Assembly (NCBI GenBank): GCA_036381435.1
Contig: DASVCW010000001.1
Location: 62,001-126,000 of the forward strand
Direction: 5' to 3'
Source: Fodinibius sp036381435
GTDB lineage: Bacteria; Bacteroidota; Rhodothermia; Balneolales; Balneolaceae
DNA length: 64,000 nucleotides
Position 1 is the first letter of the stretch, and every line of letters starts with the position of its first letter. Positions 34,078-42,951 of the stretch are shown here, one piece after another. Position numbers and translations under genes: made by a program. Below the pieces are notes generated by a model. The model did no database searches, was not told the origin of the DNA, and worked only from the letters and a program-made list of their open reading frames with translations.

Positions 34078-34464
34078 ATGAGTAGAAGTTATTACGAGTT
34101 AACCTATATTATAAACCCTGTTTTAGAAGACGACCAGACGAAAGAGGTTGTCGAAAAATTCACCGAATTTATCAGAGGTAATGGTGGAGAGATTGATGAA
34201 GTTGATGAATGGGGAATCCGCAAGTTTGCCTATGAAATGGATAAGAAAACCAGCGGATATTATGTAAACGCTTATTTTACCGCTCCCGGCGAGCTTATTG
34301 AAAAGCTGGAGCGAACGCTTCGTATTGATGATAACATCATGCGTTACCTTACCTTAAAGTATGATGCAAAAATGCTCCGACATCGTGAATTACAGCGTAA
34401 AAATGCTGTTCCTGCTGTTTTTCTTGATGAAGAAGATGAAGAACAGGAAGGAGACGAAGATTAA
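34078..34464 (+). CDS. rpsF: 30S ribosomal protein S6
   Basis: A 128-residue ribosomal protein starting MSRSYYELTYIINPVLEDDQ, with the family motif DEWGIRKFAYEMDKKTSGYYVNAYF in the centre and an acidic C-terminal tail (DEEDEEQEGDED). S6 forms a heterodimer with S18 in the 30S platform. It is the first gene of rpsF-rpsR-rplI. No ssb gene lies between rpsF and rpsR, unlike in Firmicutes. Confidence 0.97.
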   Translation: MSRSYYELTYIINPVLEDDQTKEVVEKFTEFIRGNGGEIDEVDEWGIRKFAYEMDKKTSGYYVNAYFTAPGELIEKLERTLRIDDNIMRYLTLKYDAKMLRHRELQRKNAVPAVFLDEEDEEQEGDED

Positions 34465-34492
34465 CCCATTTTTTAACAAAAGATTTTAGATT

Positions 34493-34744
34493 ATGATTAA
34501 GAATCCATCACACCCGAAGAAGGGACACATAAAAACACGGGAATGCAAGTTTACCAAATCGGGCATTGAGTATATAGATTATAAAGACACCGAGTTGCTC
34601 GAGCATGTAATGAACGACCAGGGAAAAATTCTTCCCCGGCGCGTTACCGGAACGAGCGCTAAGTTTCAGCGCCAGTTATCTCGCGCCATCAAACGAGCCC
34701 GGTTTCTTGGCTTGGCCCCTTATGTAGCAGAAAACCTTCGATAA
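34493..34744 (+). CDS. rpsR: 30S ribosomal protein S18
   Basis: An 83-residue basic protein with the S18 core YIDYKDTELLEHVMNDQGKI and RRVTGTSAKFQRQLSRAIKRARFLGLAPY. It carries one Cys in the N-terminal part (RECKF). It sits 28 bp after rpsF and 16 bp before rplI. Confidence 0.97.
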   Translation: MIKNPSHPKKGHIKTRECKFTKSGIEYIDYKDTELLEHVMNDQGKILPRRVTGTSAKFQRQLSRAIKRARFLGLAPYVAENLR

Positions 34745-34760
34745 AAGATTTTTTATTTTT

Positions 34761-35219
34761 ATGGCTAACAAATATATGCAGTTAATTTTAAGAGAAGATG
34801 TTCCAAAACTTGGTGATGCCGGCGAGCTTGTAGAAGTGAAGTCAGGCTATGGCCGAAATTTTCTCATCCCCCAAGGTAAAGCCATGATGGCAACCGAAGG
34901 CGCTCTCAAGCGAATCGAACAGATGAGAGAAAAAGCTGAACATCGTGCTGAACTCACCATTGAGGCAGCAAAAGAAATGGCCGAACGGCTTGAAACGACA
35001 TCGGTAACTATTCCTGTTTCTGTAGGTGAAGATGAACGAATTCATGGTTCGGTTACCACTCAGGATGTGGTTGATGCCCTCGCTGAAAGAGACATCACGC
35101 TTGATAAGCGAAAGCTGGTACTAAATCAGGATATTAACACGTTGGGTGAGTACACCGCTACTGCTAATTTAATTGGCGACATCAAACCTGAAATTAAGGT
35201 TTGGGTGGTTAAAAAATAA
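34761..35219 (+). CDS. rplI: 50S ribosomal protein L9
   Basis: A 152-residue protein with the N-terminal rRNA-binding lobe (LILREDVPKLGDAGELVEVKSGYGRNFLIPQGKA), a connecting helix and the C-terminal lobe (IHGSVTTQDVVDAL...). The length is normal. It ends the ribosomal genes of the operon; dsbD begins 30 bp later and could be read through. Confidence 0.97.
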   Translation: MANKYMQLILREDVPKLGDAGELVEVKSGYGRNFLIPQGKAMMATEGALKRIEQMREKAEHRAELTIEAAKEMAERLETTSVTIPVSVGEDERIHGSVTTQDVVDALAERDITLDKRKLVLNQDINTLGEYTATANLIGDIKPEIKVWVVKK

Positions 35220-35249
35220 AGGCTCAGGCCTTACTTTAAATTCTCGATA

Positions 35250-37250
35250 ATGAAATTATCAAGCAAAAAACTGATGGGGATCATCGTAATGATGTTATCC
35301 CCATTTTTTGTTCAGGCCCAGATGCTGGATCCTGTTACCTTTACCATAATCGAGGGCCCCGAAAGTATCAAAGCGGGTGAAGTCTTTGAAATTAAAGTAA
35401 GAGCCACGATTGATGGCAACTGGCATCTTTATTCTCTCGCCAACGATCCCGATGCGGGTCCGTATCCTACCGAATTTTCTTCGGCCAATCCCAATCTTGC
35501 AATCGCAGGGAAAATCATTGAGTCTGAGCCGATCATTGAATGGGATCCCAATTTTGACGTCGAATTAGGCTGGCATTCTAAAGAAGCGGTGTTTACCATT
35601 CCCTTAGCTTTTAAGAAAAGCGCGCAAGGCTCTTCGATGATTGATCTGGAAGTGCTATACCAGGTTTGTAATGATAAGGCCTGCCTGCCTCCAAAGACAA
35701 AATCGATCACCCGGGCTTTGACTGTTAGCGGGGTGGCAGAAAGTCCCTATCAAGGGTTTAAAAATTCAGGAGGATCAGTGGGTGAACCGGCTGAATCTGC
35801 TCAACCCGGACAATCAGCTTCGATTGATGAAGCTCCGGTTCAAGGTGAAATCGAAATTTCCACAAGCGGTTATGGAAGCAACGGTATATTTTCATTTCTT
35901 TGGATCGCCCTAACAGCCGGATTCGCAGCGCTGCTTACACCCTGTGTATTTCCCATGATTCCGCTTACGGTCTCATACTTTACTAAACAGAATGAAGCGG
36001 AAGGTCAGGGAGGGATTGGACAAGCTCTTGCTTTTGGGATAGCTATCATCCTTACTTTCACCCTGTTAGGTGGCTTGCTGGCTTTTTTTATCGGGGCTGC
36101 CGGGGCGAATCAATTTGCATCTAATCCATGGGTGAATTTATTCATTGCCCTGGTTCTTATCGTATTCGCCGTTAGTCTGTTAGGTGCTTTTGAATTGCGG
36201 CTGCCTCACCAGTTAACAAATTGGCTCAACCAAAAAAGTACCGAAAGCTCGGGAATGATAGGTATCCTGTTTATGGCTTTGACCATAAGCGCGGTTTCAT
36301 TTTCCTGTACGGCACCTTTTGTTGGCGGTGTTTTAGCGGCCACAGCCGGGGGAGAGTGGTTTTATCCTATTATCGGCATGGCGGGATTTTCTGCTGCTTT
36401 TGCGAGTCCCTTTGTGTTACTTGCCATATTTCCAAACTGGCTTGAATCTCTTCCCAAAAGTGGTTCATGGATGAACATAGTAAAAGTCCTTTTAGGTTTT
36501 ATCGAACTGGCGGCGGCATTTAAATTTTTATCCAATGCAGATTTGATCTGGCAATGGGGTTTAATTTCACGGCCTTTTACAATTGCCGCATGGATTGCGA
36601 TTTTTCTTCTTGCCGGTCTATACCTGTTGGGGTCCTATACGCTTAAGCACGAAACCAAGCCTAAAAAAATTGGCACGGGCCGGTTGATGCTTTCCATTCC
36701 CTTTCTGCTATTTAGCTTTTATCTGATTCCGGGCTTGATGGGAGCGTCACTTGGAATCTGGGATGCCTGGCTTCCTCCCAAACAGTCAACGGATGTGAGC
36801 GTAGTGCGTACCCTCGCACAGCAAAGGAGTTTTACGGCCACTTCAGTTGATACGGAAGTTTGGTCAAGCAGTTATGAAGAATCGGTAGAAGAAGCCAAAG
36901 GAGAAAATAAACCTGTCTTTATTGACTTTACAGGCTATACTTGTACCAACTGTCGTGCCATGGAAGCAAACGTTTTTCCATTAGACCCCATCCAAAAACG
37001 ATTTGCAAAAATGGAGCAAGTACGCTTATATACAGATGGTGGAATTGATGGTCCTCAAAACCAGAGATTTCAGCTAAAACTTACAGGTACCGTTGCCTTG
37101 CCTACCTATGCAATCGTAAATCCATGGAATGGCAAAGTGCTTGAGCAACTCGTAGGTTATACTGATGCCAAAGAGTTTCGGCAATTTTTGGATGCAGGAA
37201 TTCAGGAATATTATAAAACAAATAATAGGTTTCAAACAGGGCTGAACTAA
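35250..37250 (+). CDS. dsbD: DsbD-like thiol:disulfide interchange protein
   Basis: A 666-residue protein with the three-part DsbD layout. A signal peptide (ends VQA) leads to an N-terminal immunoglobulin-like alpha domain containing the Cys pair of YQVCNDKACLPPK (about residues 136-148). Then come eight membrane helices with redox cysteines in LLTPCVFPMIPLTVSYF and SFSCTAPFVGG. Last is a periplasmic thioredoxin domain with active site CTNC in FTGYTCTNCRAMEANVF (about residues 570-585). It carries electrons from cytoplasmic thioredoxin to periplasmic partners. It follows rplI by 30 bp; no terminator is visible between them. Confidence 0.92.
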   Translation: MKLSSKKLMGIIVMMLSPFFVQAQMLDPVTFTIIEGPESIKAGEVFEIKVRATIDGNWHLYSLANDPDAGPYPTEFSSANPNLAIAGKIIESEPIIEWDPNFDVELGWHSKEAVFTIPLAFKKSAQGSSMIDLEVLYQVCNDKACLPPKTKSITRALTVSGVAESPYQGFKNSGGSVGEPAESAQPGQSASIDEAPVQGEIEISTSGYGSNGIFSFLWIALTAGFAALLTPCVFPMIPLTVSYFTKQNEAEGQGGIGQALAFGIAIILTFTLLGGLLAFFIGAAGANQFASNPWVNLFIALVLIVFAVSLLGAFELRLPHQLTNWLNQKSTESSGMIGILFMALTISAVSFSCTAPFVGGVLAATAGGEWFYPIIGMAGFSAAFASPFVLLAIFPNWLESLPKSGSWMNIVKVLLGFIELAAAFKFLSNADLIWQWGLISRPFTIAAWIAIFLLAGLYLLGSYTLKHETKPKKIGTGRLMLSIPFLLFSFYLIPGLMGASLGIWDAWLPPKQSTDVSVVRTLAQQRSFTATSVDTEVWSSSYEESVEEAKGENKPVFIDFTGYTCTNCRAMEANVFPLDPIQKRFAKMEQVRLYTDGGIDGPQNQRFQLKLTGTVALPTYAIVNPWNGKVLEQLVGYTDAKEFRQFLDAGIQEYYKTNNRFQTGLN

Positions 37251-37320
37251 AGGCGCATGCTTATCGATATTGTTAAATGTTTTTAAATAAAAAGAAAGCA
37301 TAAAAAAAGCATTTCTTTCT

Positions 37321-37352
37321 TTGACATTTTAAACAAAATGATCTATAATTTG
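37321..37352 (+). promoter_or_regulatory. Promoter of the exbB-exbD operon
   Basis: TTGACA (37321-37326), 17 bp, TATAAT (37344-37349): a perfect classical sigma-70 pair. The -10 continues as TATAATTTG, so it also resembles the local TAnnTTTG style with TTG 20 bp upstream. About 60 nt lie between it and the ATG. Confidence 0.65.
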
Positions 37353-37409
37353 CATCTTTCTTAGCCAGTATAAACAAATAAACTAATATAATTTAATTGG
37401 AGTAATCGT

Positions 37410-38120
37410 ATGACATCGTCTATAGTTCTCTTTTTTCTACAAAGCGGAGCAGACCAGGGATTTTTTAATCAGTTGGTACTGAGATTTAATGAAGGTGGTA
37501 ACTACATGTGGCCCATCCTCATCGTATTTATTTTAGGTCTGGCCATATTCCTGGAACGAATTATCACTTTAAACCTCGCCGATATTGATACCCGTAAATT
37601 TGTTGTTGATGTTCAGGAAGCTCTTCAAGAAGGCGGTGTTCCTGCAGCACGTGAACTATGTGCTGAAACACGCGGACCTGTAGCTTCTGTTTTCCAGGCA
37701 GGTTTGTTACGAGTTGATGAAGGTATTGAAGCAGCTGAAAAAGCTATTTCTGCTTACGGTTCTATCGAAATGAGCTTTCTGGAGCGCGGTCTTGTATGGC
37801 TTTCATTATGTATTTCTATTGCCCCTCTGCTCGGATTCCTCGGTACCGTTGTTGGTATGATTCAGGCATTCGATGCTATTGAGCAAGCCGGAGATATTTC
37901 ACCGACTCTTGTTGCCGGTGGTATTAAAGTAGCTCTTTTGACAACCGCCTTTGGTCTTATCGCAGGTATTATTCTGCAGTTAGGCTACAACTATTGCGTT
38001 TCTAAAATTGACCGTATTATCTCTGAAATGGAAGAAAGTTCCATTACGCTGATTGATTCTATGGTTATGTTAAAAGAGGGCAAAACCATTGTGAATCCTT
38101 CTGATACCGATGCACAATAA
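37410..38120 (+). CDS. exbB: MotA/TolQ/ExbB-type proton channel protein
   Basis: A 236-residue membrane protein with three helices: MWPILIVFILGLAIFLERI (about 30-50), WLSLCISIAPLLGFLGTVVGMI (about 130-152) and IKVALLTTAFGLIAGIILQLGY (about 170-192). The GTVVGMI and TTAFGL segments are the ion-path signatures. Together with the two ExbD proteins it should form a proton-motive-force-driven motor that energises TonB-dependent transport or a Tol-like system. No tonB gene is in the window. First gene of a four-gene operon. Confidence 0.93.
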   Translation: MTSSIVLFFLQSGADQGFFNQLVLRFNEGGNYMWPILIVFILGLAIFLERIITLNLADIDTRKFVVDVQEALQEGGVPAARELCAETRGPVASVFQAGLLRVDEGIEAAEKAISAYGSIEMSFLERGLVWLSLCISIAPLLGFLGTVVGMIQAFDAIEQAGDISPTLVAGGIKVALLTTAFGLIAGIILQLGYNYCVSKIDRIISEMEESSITLIDSMVMLKEGKTIVNPSDTDAQ

Positions 38121-38157
38121 TTTATCCACCAACTCATTATAACTAATAGGTAATATT

Positions 38158-38427
38158 ATGATTGTATCAATTGGTATAGGATTATGCTTCGGACTTATCG
38201 GACTGGGAATTCTGGCAATGATTTTTTCCGGTATTCAAAGTCTAATTAAAGGAAAACAAGATGTGAAGAAGATCGCAACCATGGTCGTTCCTTTTATAGT
38301 ATATGGAGTTGCATATGTTATTGTAGGTGGATTAGCCGAAGCGGGAATTGCTACCATGTTTGTGATGTTAGCATTTATGGTTTTAGCAATTATATTATCC
38401 GGCATGCGCACTACCTTTAATTTATAA
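38158..38427 (+). CDS. Small membrane protein of unknown function within the exb operon
   Basis: An 89-residue protein with three hydrophobic segments (IGIGLCFGLIGLGILAMIFSGI, ATMVVPFIVYGVAYVIVGGLA, ATMFVMLAFMVLAIILSG) and a short basic loop KGKQDVKKI. It has no recognisable motif. It lies 37 bp after exbB and 16 bp before exbD, in the same frame direction, so it is probably translated with them and may be an accessory of the ExbB/ExbD complex. That role is inferred from position. Confidence 0.6.
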   Translation: MIVSIGIGLCFGLIGLGILAMIFSGIQSLIKGKQDVKKIATMVVPFIVYGVAYVIVGGLAEAGIATMFVMLAFMVLAIILSGMRTTFNL

Positions 38428-38443
38428 TAGCTTAGGAAATAAC

Positions 38444-38980
38444 ATGTTTGGAAAAGAAAAAGAACGAGATATACCTGAAATCGGCGGCGCAGGAATGGCA
38501 GATATTGCATTTCTGCTGCTGATTTTCTTTCTGCTCGTATCAACAATCGATATCGACACAGGAATTGCTTTACAGCTGCCGCCTGCACCTGAAGAAAATC
38601 AGGAACCACCTCCCGTTAAAGAGCGGAATATGCTAAATATTTTGGTAAATGCTCAGGGAATGGTGCTTATAGATGAAGAACCGACACCGGTGCCTCAAGT
38701 GAAGCAAAAGGTGAAGGATTTCATTACCAACCAGGGAGCAGATCCTACCCTGTCTGATTCTCCCGACAAAGCCATTGTTTCTATAAAAACAGATCGTCAA
38801 ACACCATATAGTGTTTATATAGATATGCTTGACGAGGTTATGGGAGCGTACGCTGAACTTCGGAATCAGGCTGCACAGGCACAATTTGGTGTGCCTTATG
38901 AGCAGTTGCCTGATGAGCAACAGCAGATCATACAGGACGTATATCCGAAGAAAATTTCAATTGCAGAGCCTAACGTATAA
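38444..38980 (+). CDS. exbD: ExbD/TolR-family biopolymer transport protein (first)
   Basis: A 178-residue protein with one N-terminal helix beginning GAGMADIAFLLLIFFLLVSTI. The Asp in MADIAF is the conserved proton-carrying residue. The periplasmic domain (about 50-178) carries a long insertion around 'DPTLSDSPDKAIVSIKTDRQTPY' and a Gln-rich part, longer than classical ExbD (about 140). It is followed 3 bp later by a second ExbD, an arrangement common in Bacteroidota. Confidence 0.92.
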   Translation: MFGKEKERDIPEIGGAGMADIAFLLLIFFLLVSTIDIDTGIALQLPPAPEENQEPPPVKERNMLNILVNAQGMVLIDEEPTPVPQVKQKVKDFITNQGADPTLSDSPDKAIVSIKTDRQTPYSVYIDMLDEVMGAYAELRNQAAQAQFGVPYEQLPDEQQQIIQDVYPKKISIAEPNV

Positions 38981-38983
38981 AAT

Positions 38984-39433
38984 ATGGCACATTTTAAGAA
39001 AAAGTCAGCCAGTACAGATCAGGAAATACCATTATCAGCGATACCTGATATCATATTTATTCTGCTCATATTTTTTATGGTAACGACCGTATTTCGTGAG
39101 GTTGAAGTGATGGTTGATGTAGATTTCACGCGAGCAGAAAACATTGAAAAAATCGAACAAAAGCGATTAATCAGTTATATCTATGTTGGTCCTGAAAAAC
39201 TTGCCGGAAATAAAGTAGGACAAACAAGAATACAGATTGATGACGCGTTGGTTGAAGATGTCAATGCCGTTCAAAATTTGATGTATGATAAATTAAGGGC
39301 TCAGCCAAAGCTGATTGTATCACTGCGTGTAGATGCGGATGCAGAGTTTGGCATAGTTACCGACATACAAGAAGAGTTGAGAGAAGCGGGAGCACTTCGC
39401 ATAAATTACTCAACAAAACAGGAGACAAACTGA
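38984..39433 (+). CDS. exbD: ExbD/TolR-family biopolymer transport protein (second)
   Basis: A 149-residue paralogue of the previous gene. The helix IPLSAIPDIIFILLIFFMVTTVF contains the conserved Asp (PDIIF), and the remainder is a periplasmic TolR-like domain. Two different ExbD proteins with one ExbB suggest a hetero-dimeric plug in the motor. It ends the operon before the terminator at 39467-39500. Confidence 0.92.
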   Translation: MAHFKKKSASTDQEIPLSAIPDIIFILLIFFMVTTVFREVEVMVDVDFTRAENIEKIEQKRLISYIYVGPEKLAGNKVGQTRIQIDDALVEDVNAVQNLMYDKLRAQPKLIVSLRVDADAEFGIVTDIQEELREAGALRINYSTKQETN

Positions 39434-39466
39434 GGTAGCCCTGTTTCTTAATTTTCATTCAATTTT

Positions 39467-39500
39467 AAAGGCAAGCACATTCTTTGTGCCTGCCTTTTTT
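39467..39500 (+). terminator. Rho-independent terminator of the exb operon
   Basis: AAAGGCAAGCACA pairs with TGTGCCTGCCTTT (one bulge), followed by TTT. It overlaps the region where a longer thiL frame could begin, which argues for the downstream thiL start at 39517. Confidence 0.88.
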
Positions 39501-39516
39501 ATTACTTTCCGTTTTT

Positions 39517-40545
39517 ATGAATAAACAAAATTTTCGAACTATAGAATCGATAGGACGTTCAGAGCTGATTGATGAATTGATGGAAGGCATACCCGCTGCT
39601 CAAAATTCAGCCATTATAAAAGGGTACGGAGATGATACTGCGGTACTAAAGGGGAATGAAAAACTTAGCCTGCTTAGTTCTGAAAGTTTCATGGAAGGCG
39701 TAGATTTCGACCTTACCTATGTGCCCCTTCATCACCTCGGTTATAAAATCGCAACAGCATCAGTAAGCGATATTTACGCGATGAATGGCAAGCCGGAAGC
39801 AGTGCTCGTCAATATTTCAGTTCCTAATAAAATTTCTGTAGAGATGTTAAAAGAAATCTACCGGGGACTCGGAGCGGCAGCTAAAGACTACGGATTTCAA
39901 ATAGTCGGAGGTGATTTAACAGCTTCTCATCAGATTTTAGGAGTAAGTATAAGCTGTTACGGAAGCGCACCAAAGCAAAAAATCACCTATCGAAAGGGCG
40001 CTGCAGTAGGTGATGCCATTTGTACTACAGGTGATCTCGGCGGGGCCATCGCGGGGTTAAGAGTTTTGATGCGCGAGAAAAAATTCTGGGAGGAGCAAAA
40101 TTCACAAGAAGCCTTTCAACCAGACTTGAGCAATTATGAATATGTGGTAAAAAGGCAGCTGGTGCCTATTGCGAGAAAAGATTTTATCCAGAAACTGGAT
40201 GAACTTGATATCATTCCTTCAGCAATGATTGATCTTACGAAGGGTTTGGTAAATGATCTGCAACATTTAACGAAGGCGTCTGGCAGGGGAGCTTACATCT
40301 ATCAGGCGGCTTTGCCTATTGCGCTTGATACCCGGCAGGTGGCCGACGAAATGCAGGAAGATGTTGATAAGTACGCGCTTTATGGGGGAGAGGATTTTGA
40401 ACTGCTGTTTACACTGCCGGAGGAGCAAGTAGAGAAGTTAGCTGCTGAGTTTGAAGATTTTGTGGTTATCGGTAAAATTACCGGTCAGGATAAAGGATTC
40501 CGCATGCAGCAGGCAGAAGGTGATGTTATTGCTTTTGATGAATGA
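39517..40545 (+). CDS. thiL: Thiamine-monophosphate kinase
   Basis: A 342-residue PurM/ThiL-superfamily ATP-dependent kinase that converts thiamine phosphate to thiamine pyrophosphate. Family landmarks are GYGDDTAVL, FMEGVDFDLTYVPLHHLGYKI, VSDIYAMNG, IVGGDLTAS and the C-terminal YGGEDFELLFTLP. The usual 'DxSDGL' motif appears as IDLTKGL, with Ser replaced by Thr and Asp by Lys, and 'TTD' appears as SSES; the effect on catalysis is unknown. A GTG-initiated frame extends upstream to 39484, but that overlaps the exb terminator, so ATG 39517 is preferred. Confidence 0.88.
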   Translation: MNKQNFRTIESIGRSELIDELMEGIPAAQNSAIIKGYGDDTAVLKGNEKLSLLSSESFMEGVDFDLTYVPLHHLGYKIATASVSDIYAMNGKPEAVLVNISVPNKISVEMLKEIYRGLGAAAKDYGFQIVGGDLTASHQILGVSISCYGSAPKQKITYRKGAAVGDAICTTGDLGGAIAGLRVLMREKKFWEEQNSQEAFQPDLSNYEYVVKRQLVPIARKDFIQKLDELDIIPSAMIDLTKGLVNDLQHLTKASGRGAYIYQAALPIALDTRQVADEMQEDVDKYALYGGEDFELLFTLPEEQVEKLAAEFEDFVVIGKITGQDKGFRMQQAEGDVIAFDE

Positions 40546-40633
40546 AGTCGGGTTTTGATATAAGGCCTTGCTTAAGGAGTTTGAGAGAATAACGAATTTT
40601 AAATTTTGCTCAGAATTGCTAAAAATATGAGAG

Positions 40634-40678
40634 GACCACTGACGGGAGACCGAACAGATAGTTCTACGGTCATTGGTC
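40634..40678. repeat. Imperfect hairpin GACCACTGACGG/CGGTCATTGGTC
   Basis: The arms match at about 10 of 12 positions. It lies in the 342-bp gap between thiL and ftsH, which otherwise contains only the ftsH promoter candidate and no gene. Confidence 0.5.
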
Positions 40679-40845
40679 ATCCGTCCCCGGTCAATAGAAA
40701 TAAGGAATAATATTGATTCTAAAACACCTCCAATAATTTTCATATCAGGAACGTTAATAACTACTAAAACCTAAAAAGGCTTATTATCTCCAATCGGCGC
40801 AATGATAAATATTCAGCATTTCACAAAACTAATATTTATTTACCT

Positions 40846-40853
40846 TATATTTG
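40846..40853 (+). promoter_or_regulatory. Possible -7 box of ftsH
   Basis: TATATTTG matches TAnnTTTG exactly and lies 34 bp before the ftsH ATG. No TTG is found 20 bp upstream, so support is partial. Confidence 0.4.
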
Positions 40854-40887
40854 GTTGATAAGTTCAAATTGCTAATTCTCTTAGTAC

Positions 40888-42951
40888 ATGTCGCAAAACA
40901 AAAAGTCATCTGATAAAAAGTCCGGTTTGAAAGATTCGAAGAAGGACAGTAAGTCTCCAAAGTTTCCTATCTGGATTTATGTAGTTCTGTTGCTAGCTTT
41001 GCTGGGCATTCAGTTCTATTTTATGAGCCCCGAGAGCGGTTCAAGAATCAAATACAGTACATTTTTGGAGTATGTAGAGGAAGGGTATGTCGATGAAATT
41101 ACCATCAGGAACGGCCAACACATCACTGGAAAGTACAGTGAGAAAGCCATTGAAGAAGGCATAGTAAAACCACCAGCTGAAAAAAAGGATGAGTGGTCAT
41201 TAATGGATTCATCCGAAAGCAACGGGTTCACTACCACCATGATCAGGGGTGATGAAATTCGCCCCATTCTGGACAGGAATGATGTCACCTATGATGCCCG
41301 GGTTGAGGAAGACTGGTTCAGCGGTATTTTGATATGGCTGGTACCTATCGGACTGGCCATCGCATTCTGGATTTTCATTTTCCGTAAAATGAATCCCGGT
41401 CAGCAGGTATTGAATATCGGTAAGAACAAAGCTTCACTTTACGACAAGCAGAAAGATAATAAGGTTTCATTTAAAGATGTGGCGGGACTTCAGGAGGCAA
41501 AAGCCGAGGTTGAAGAAGTCGTTGAATTTTTACGAAAGCCCAAAAAATTCACCAAACTCGGGGGTACTTTGCCCAAAGGAGTTTTGCTGGTAGGCCCTCC
41601 CGGTACGGGTAAAACTTTGTTGGCGAAGGCTACAGCCGGAGAAGCAGACGTACCGTTCTTCAGCCTTAGCGGTTCTGACTTTGTTGAAATGTTTGTGGGT
41701 GTCGGTGCTGCCCGTGTTCGTGATTTGTTTAAACAGGCCAAAGAACAGGCTCCCTGTATTATTTTTATTGATGAAATTGATGCCATTGGCCGCAGCCGGG
41801 GTAAAGGGATGATGATGGGCTCTAATGACGAGCGTGAAAATACTCTCAACCAGCTGTTGAGTGAAATGGACGGTTTCAATACTGACAAGGGAGTCATCAT
41901 TATGGCCGCTACTAACCGCCCCGATGTGCTTGATTCCGCTCTCTTGCGTCCGGGTCGTTTTGACCGTCAGATTGTAATTGACAAACCTGACCTGAAAGGA
42001 CGTGTTGAGGTATTTAAAGTCCATACCAGGAATTTGAAACTTTCTGAAGATATTGACATGAAGCTGCTGGCTTCACAAACACCGGGTTTTGCAGGTGCCG
42101 AAGTAGCAAATTTATGTAATGAAGCAGCTCTGCTTGCAGCCCGAAGGGGTAAAAACCAGGTAGAAATGGAAGATTTTCAGGATTCTATTGAGCGAGTTAT
42201 TGCCGGGCTGGAGAAGAAGAACAAGCTTATCAGTCCGAATGAACGTGAAATTGTAGCATATCATGAAGCGGGCCATGCTATTGTCGGCTGGTACTTCGAG
42301 CATACAGATCCGGTGCTGAAAGTGAGTATCGTTCCCCGTGGATTAGCAGCATTGGGTTACACTCTTCAAACGCCGCTGGAAGACCGTTTCCTGATGACTA
42401 CCGAAGAACTTAATGATAAAATTTGTGCCCTTTTAGGTGGACGTATTGCTGAAGAAATTATCTTTGGACGTATATCCACCGGTGCACAAAATGATCTGGA
42501 ACGTATCACCAATATGGCTTTCGCCATGGTTGCAGAATACGGAATGAGTGATGATTTAGGATATATTTCCCTCAAGAATTCACAAAATCCTGAAAACAGT
42601 TATGGCTTTAATAAAAAATATTCTGAACGTACCGCCGAGCGCATTGATCAGGCAGTGAATGAAATCATCAAACAAAATTATGAGCGAACCAAAGCATTTT
42701 TGATTAAGCATAAGGACCAGCTTGAAAATATGGCCAAAACATTGCTTGATAAAGAAGTGCTGGATCATAACGATTTAAAAGATCTGCTCGGTGATCATCC
42801 CGAAGGAAAATATCCTGAAGGTATTTTTGCCAGCGAAAAAGTAAACGGCAAAAAAGAAGCCCCTTTAGAAGCTGAAATTGTTGATGAAGGGGATCAGATA
42901 GAAGATTCTGAGGACTCTTCAGAAGAAGAAAAAAAGGAGAGCGTGGATTAA
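40888..42951 (+). CDS. ftsH: FtsH, membrane-bound AAA+ zinc protease
   Basis: A 687-residue ATP-dependent metalloprotease of the inner membrane that degrades damaged membrane proteins and short-lived regulators. Two helices (about 31-48 and 145-165) flank a periplasmic domain. The AAA module has Walker A GPPGTGKT (about 233-240), Walker B IIFIDEID and the SRH GRFDRQI. The peptidase has HEAGH (about 453-457) and a downstream Asp in NDLERIT. An acidic C-terminal tail of about 70 residues follows. It is transcribed alone. Confidence 0.97.
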   Translation: MSQNKKSSDKKSGLKDSKKDSKSPKFPIWIYVVLLLALLGIQFYFMSPESGSRIKYSTFLEYVEEGYVDEITIRNGQHITGKYSEKAIEEGIVKPPAEKKDEWSLMDSSESNGFTTTMIRGDEIRPILDRNDVTYDARVEEDWFSGILIWLVPIGLAIAFWIFIFRKMNPGQQVLNIGKNKASLYDKQKDNKVSFKDVAGLQEAKAEVEEVVEFLRKPKKFTKLGGTLPKGVLLVGPPGTGKTLLAKATAGEADVPFFSLSGSDFVEMFVGVGAARVRDLFKQAKEQAPCIIFIDEIDAIGRSRGKGMMMGSNDERENTLNQLLSEMDGFNTDKGVIIMAATNRPDVLDSALLRPGRFDRQIVIDKPDLKGRVEVFKVHTRNLKLSEDIDMKLLASQTPGFAGAEVANLCNEAALLAARRGKNQVEMEDFQDSIERVIAGLEKKNKLISPNEREIVAYHEAGHAIVGWYFEHTDPVLKVSIVPRGLAALGYTLQTPLEDRFLMTTEELNDKICALLGGRIAEEIIFGRISTGAQNDLERITNMAFAMVAEYGMSDDLGYISLKNSQNPENSYGFNKKYSERTAERIDQAVNEIIKQNYERTKAFLIKHKDQLENMAKTLLDKEVLDHNDLKDLLGDHPEGKYPEGIFASEKVNGKKEAPLEAEIVDEGDQIEDSEDSSEEEKKESVD

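Noticed and set aside
39484..39516. N-terminal extension of thiL from a GTG start
   Set aside because: It overlaps the exb terminator hairpin and T-run, and the family starts near MNKQNF.
39434..39516. Thiamine pyrophosphate riboswitch before thiL
   Set aside because: The gap is only the exb terminator; no CUGAGA or thi-box-like sequences were found.
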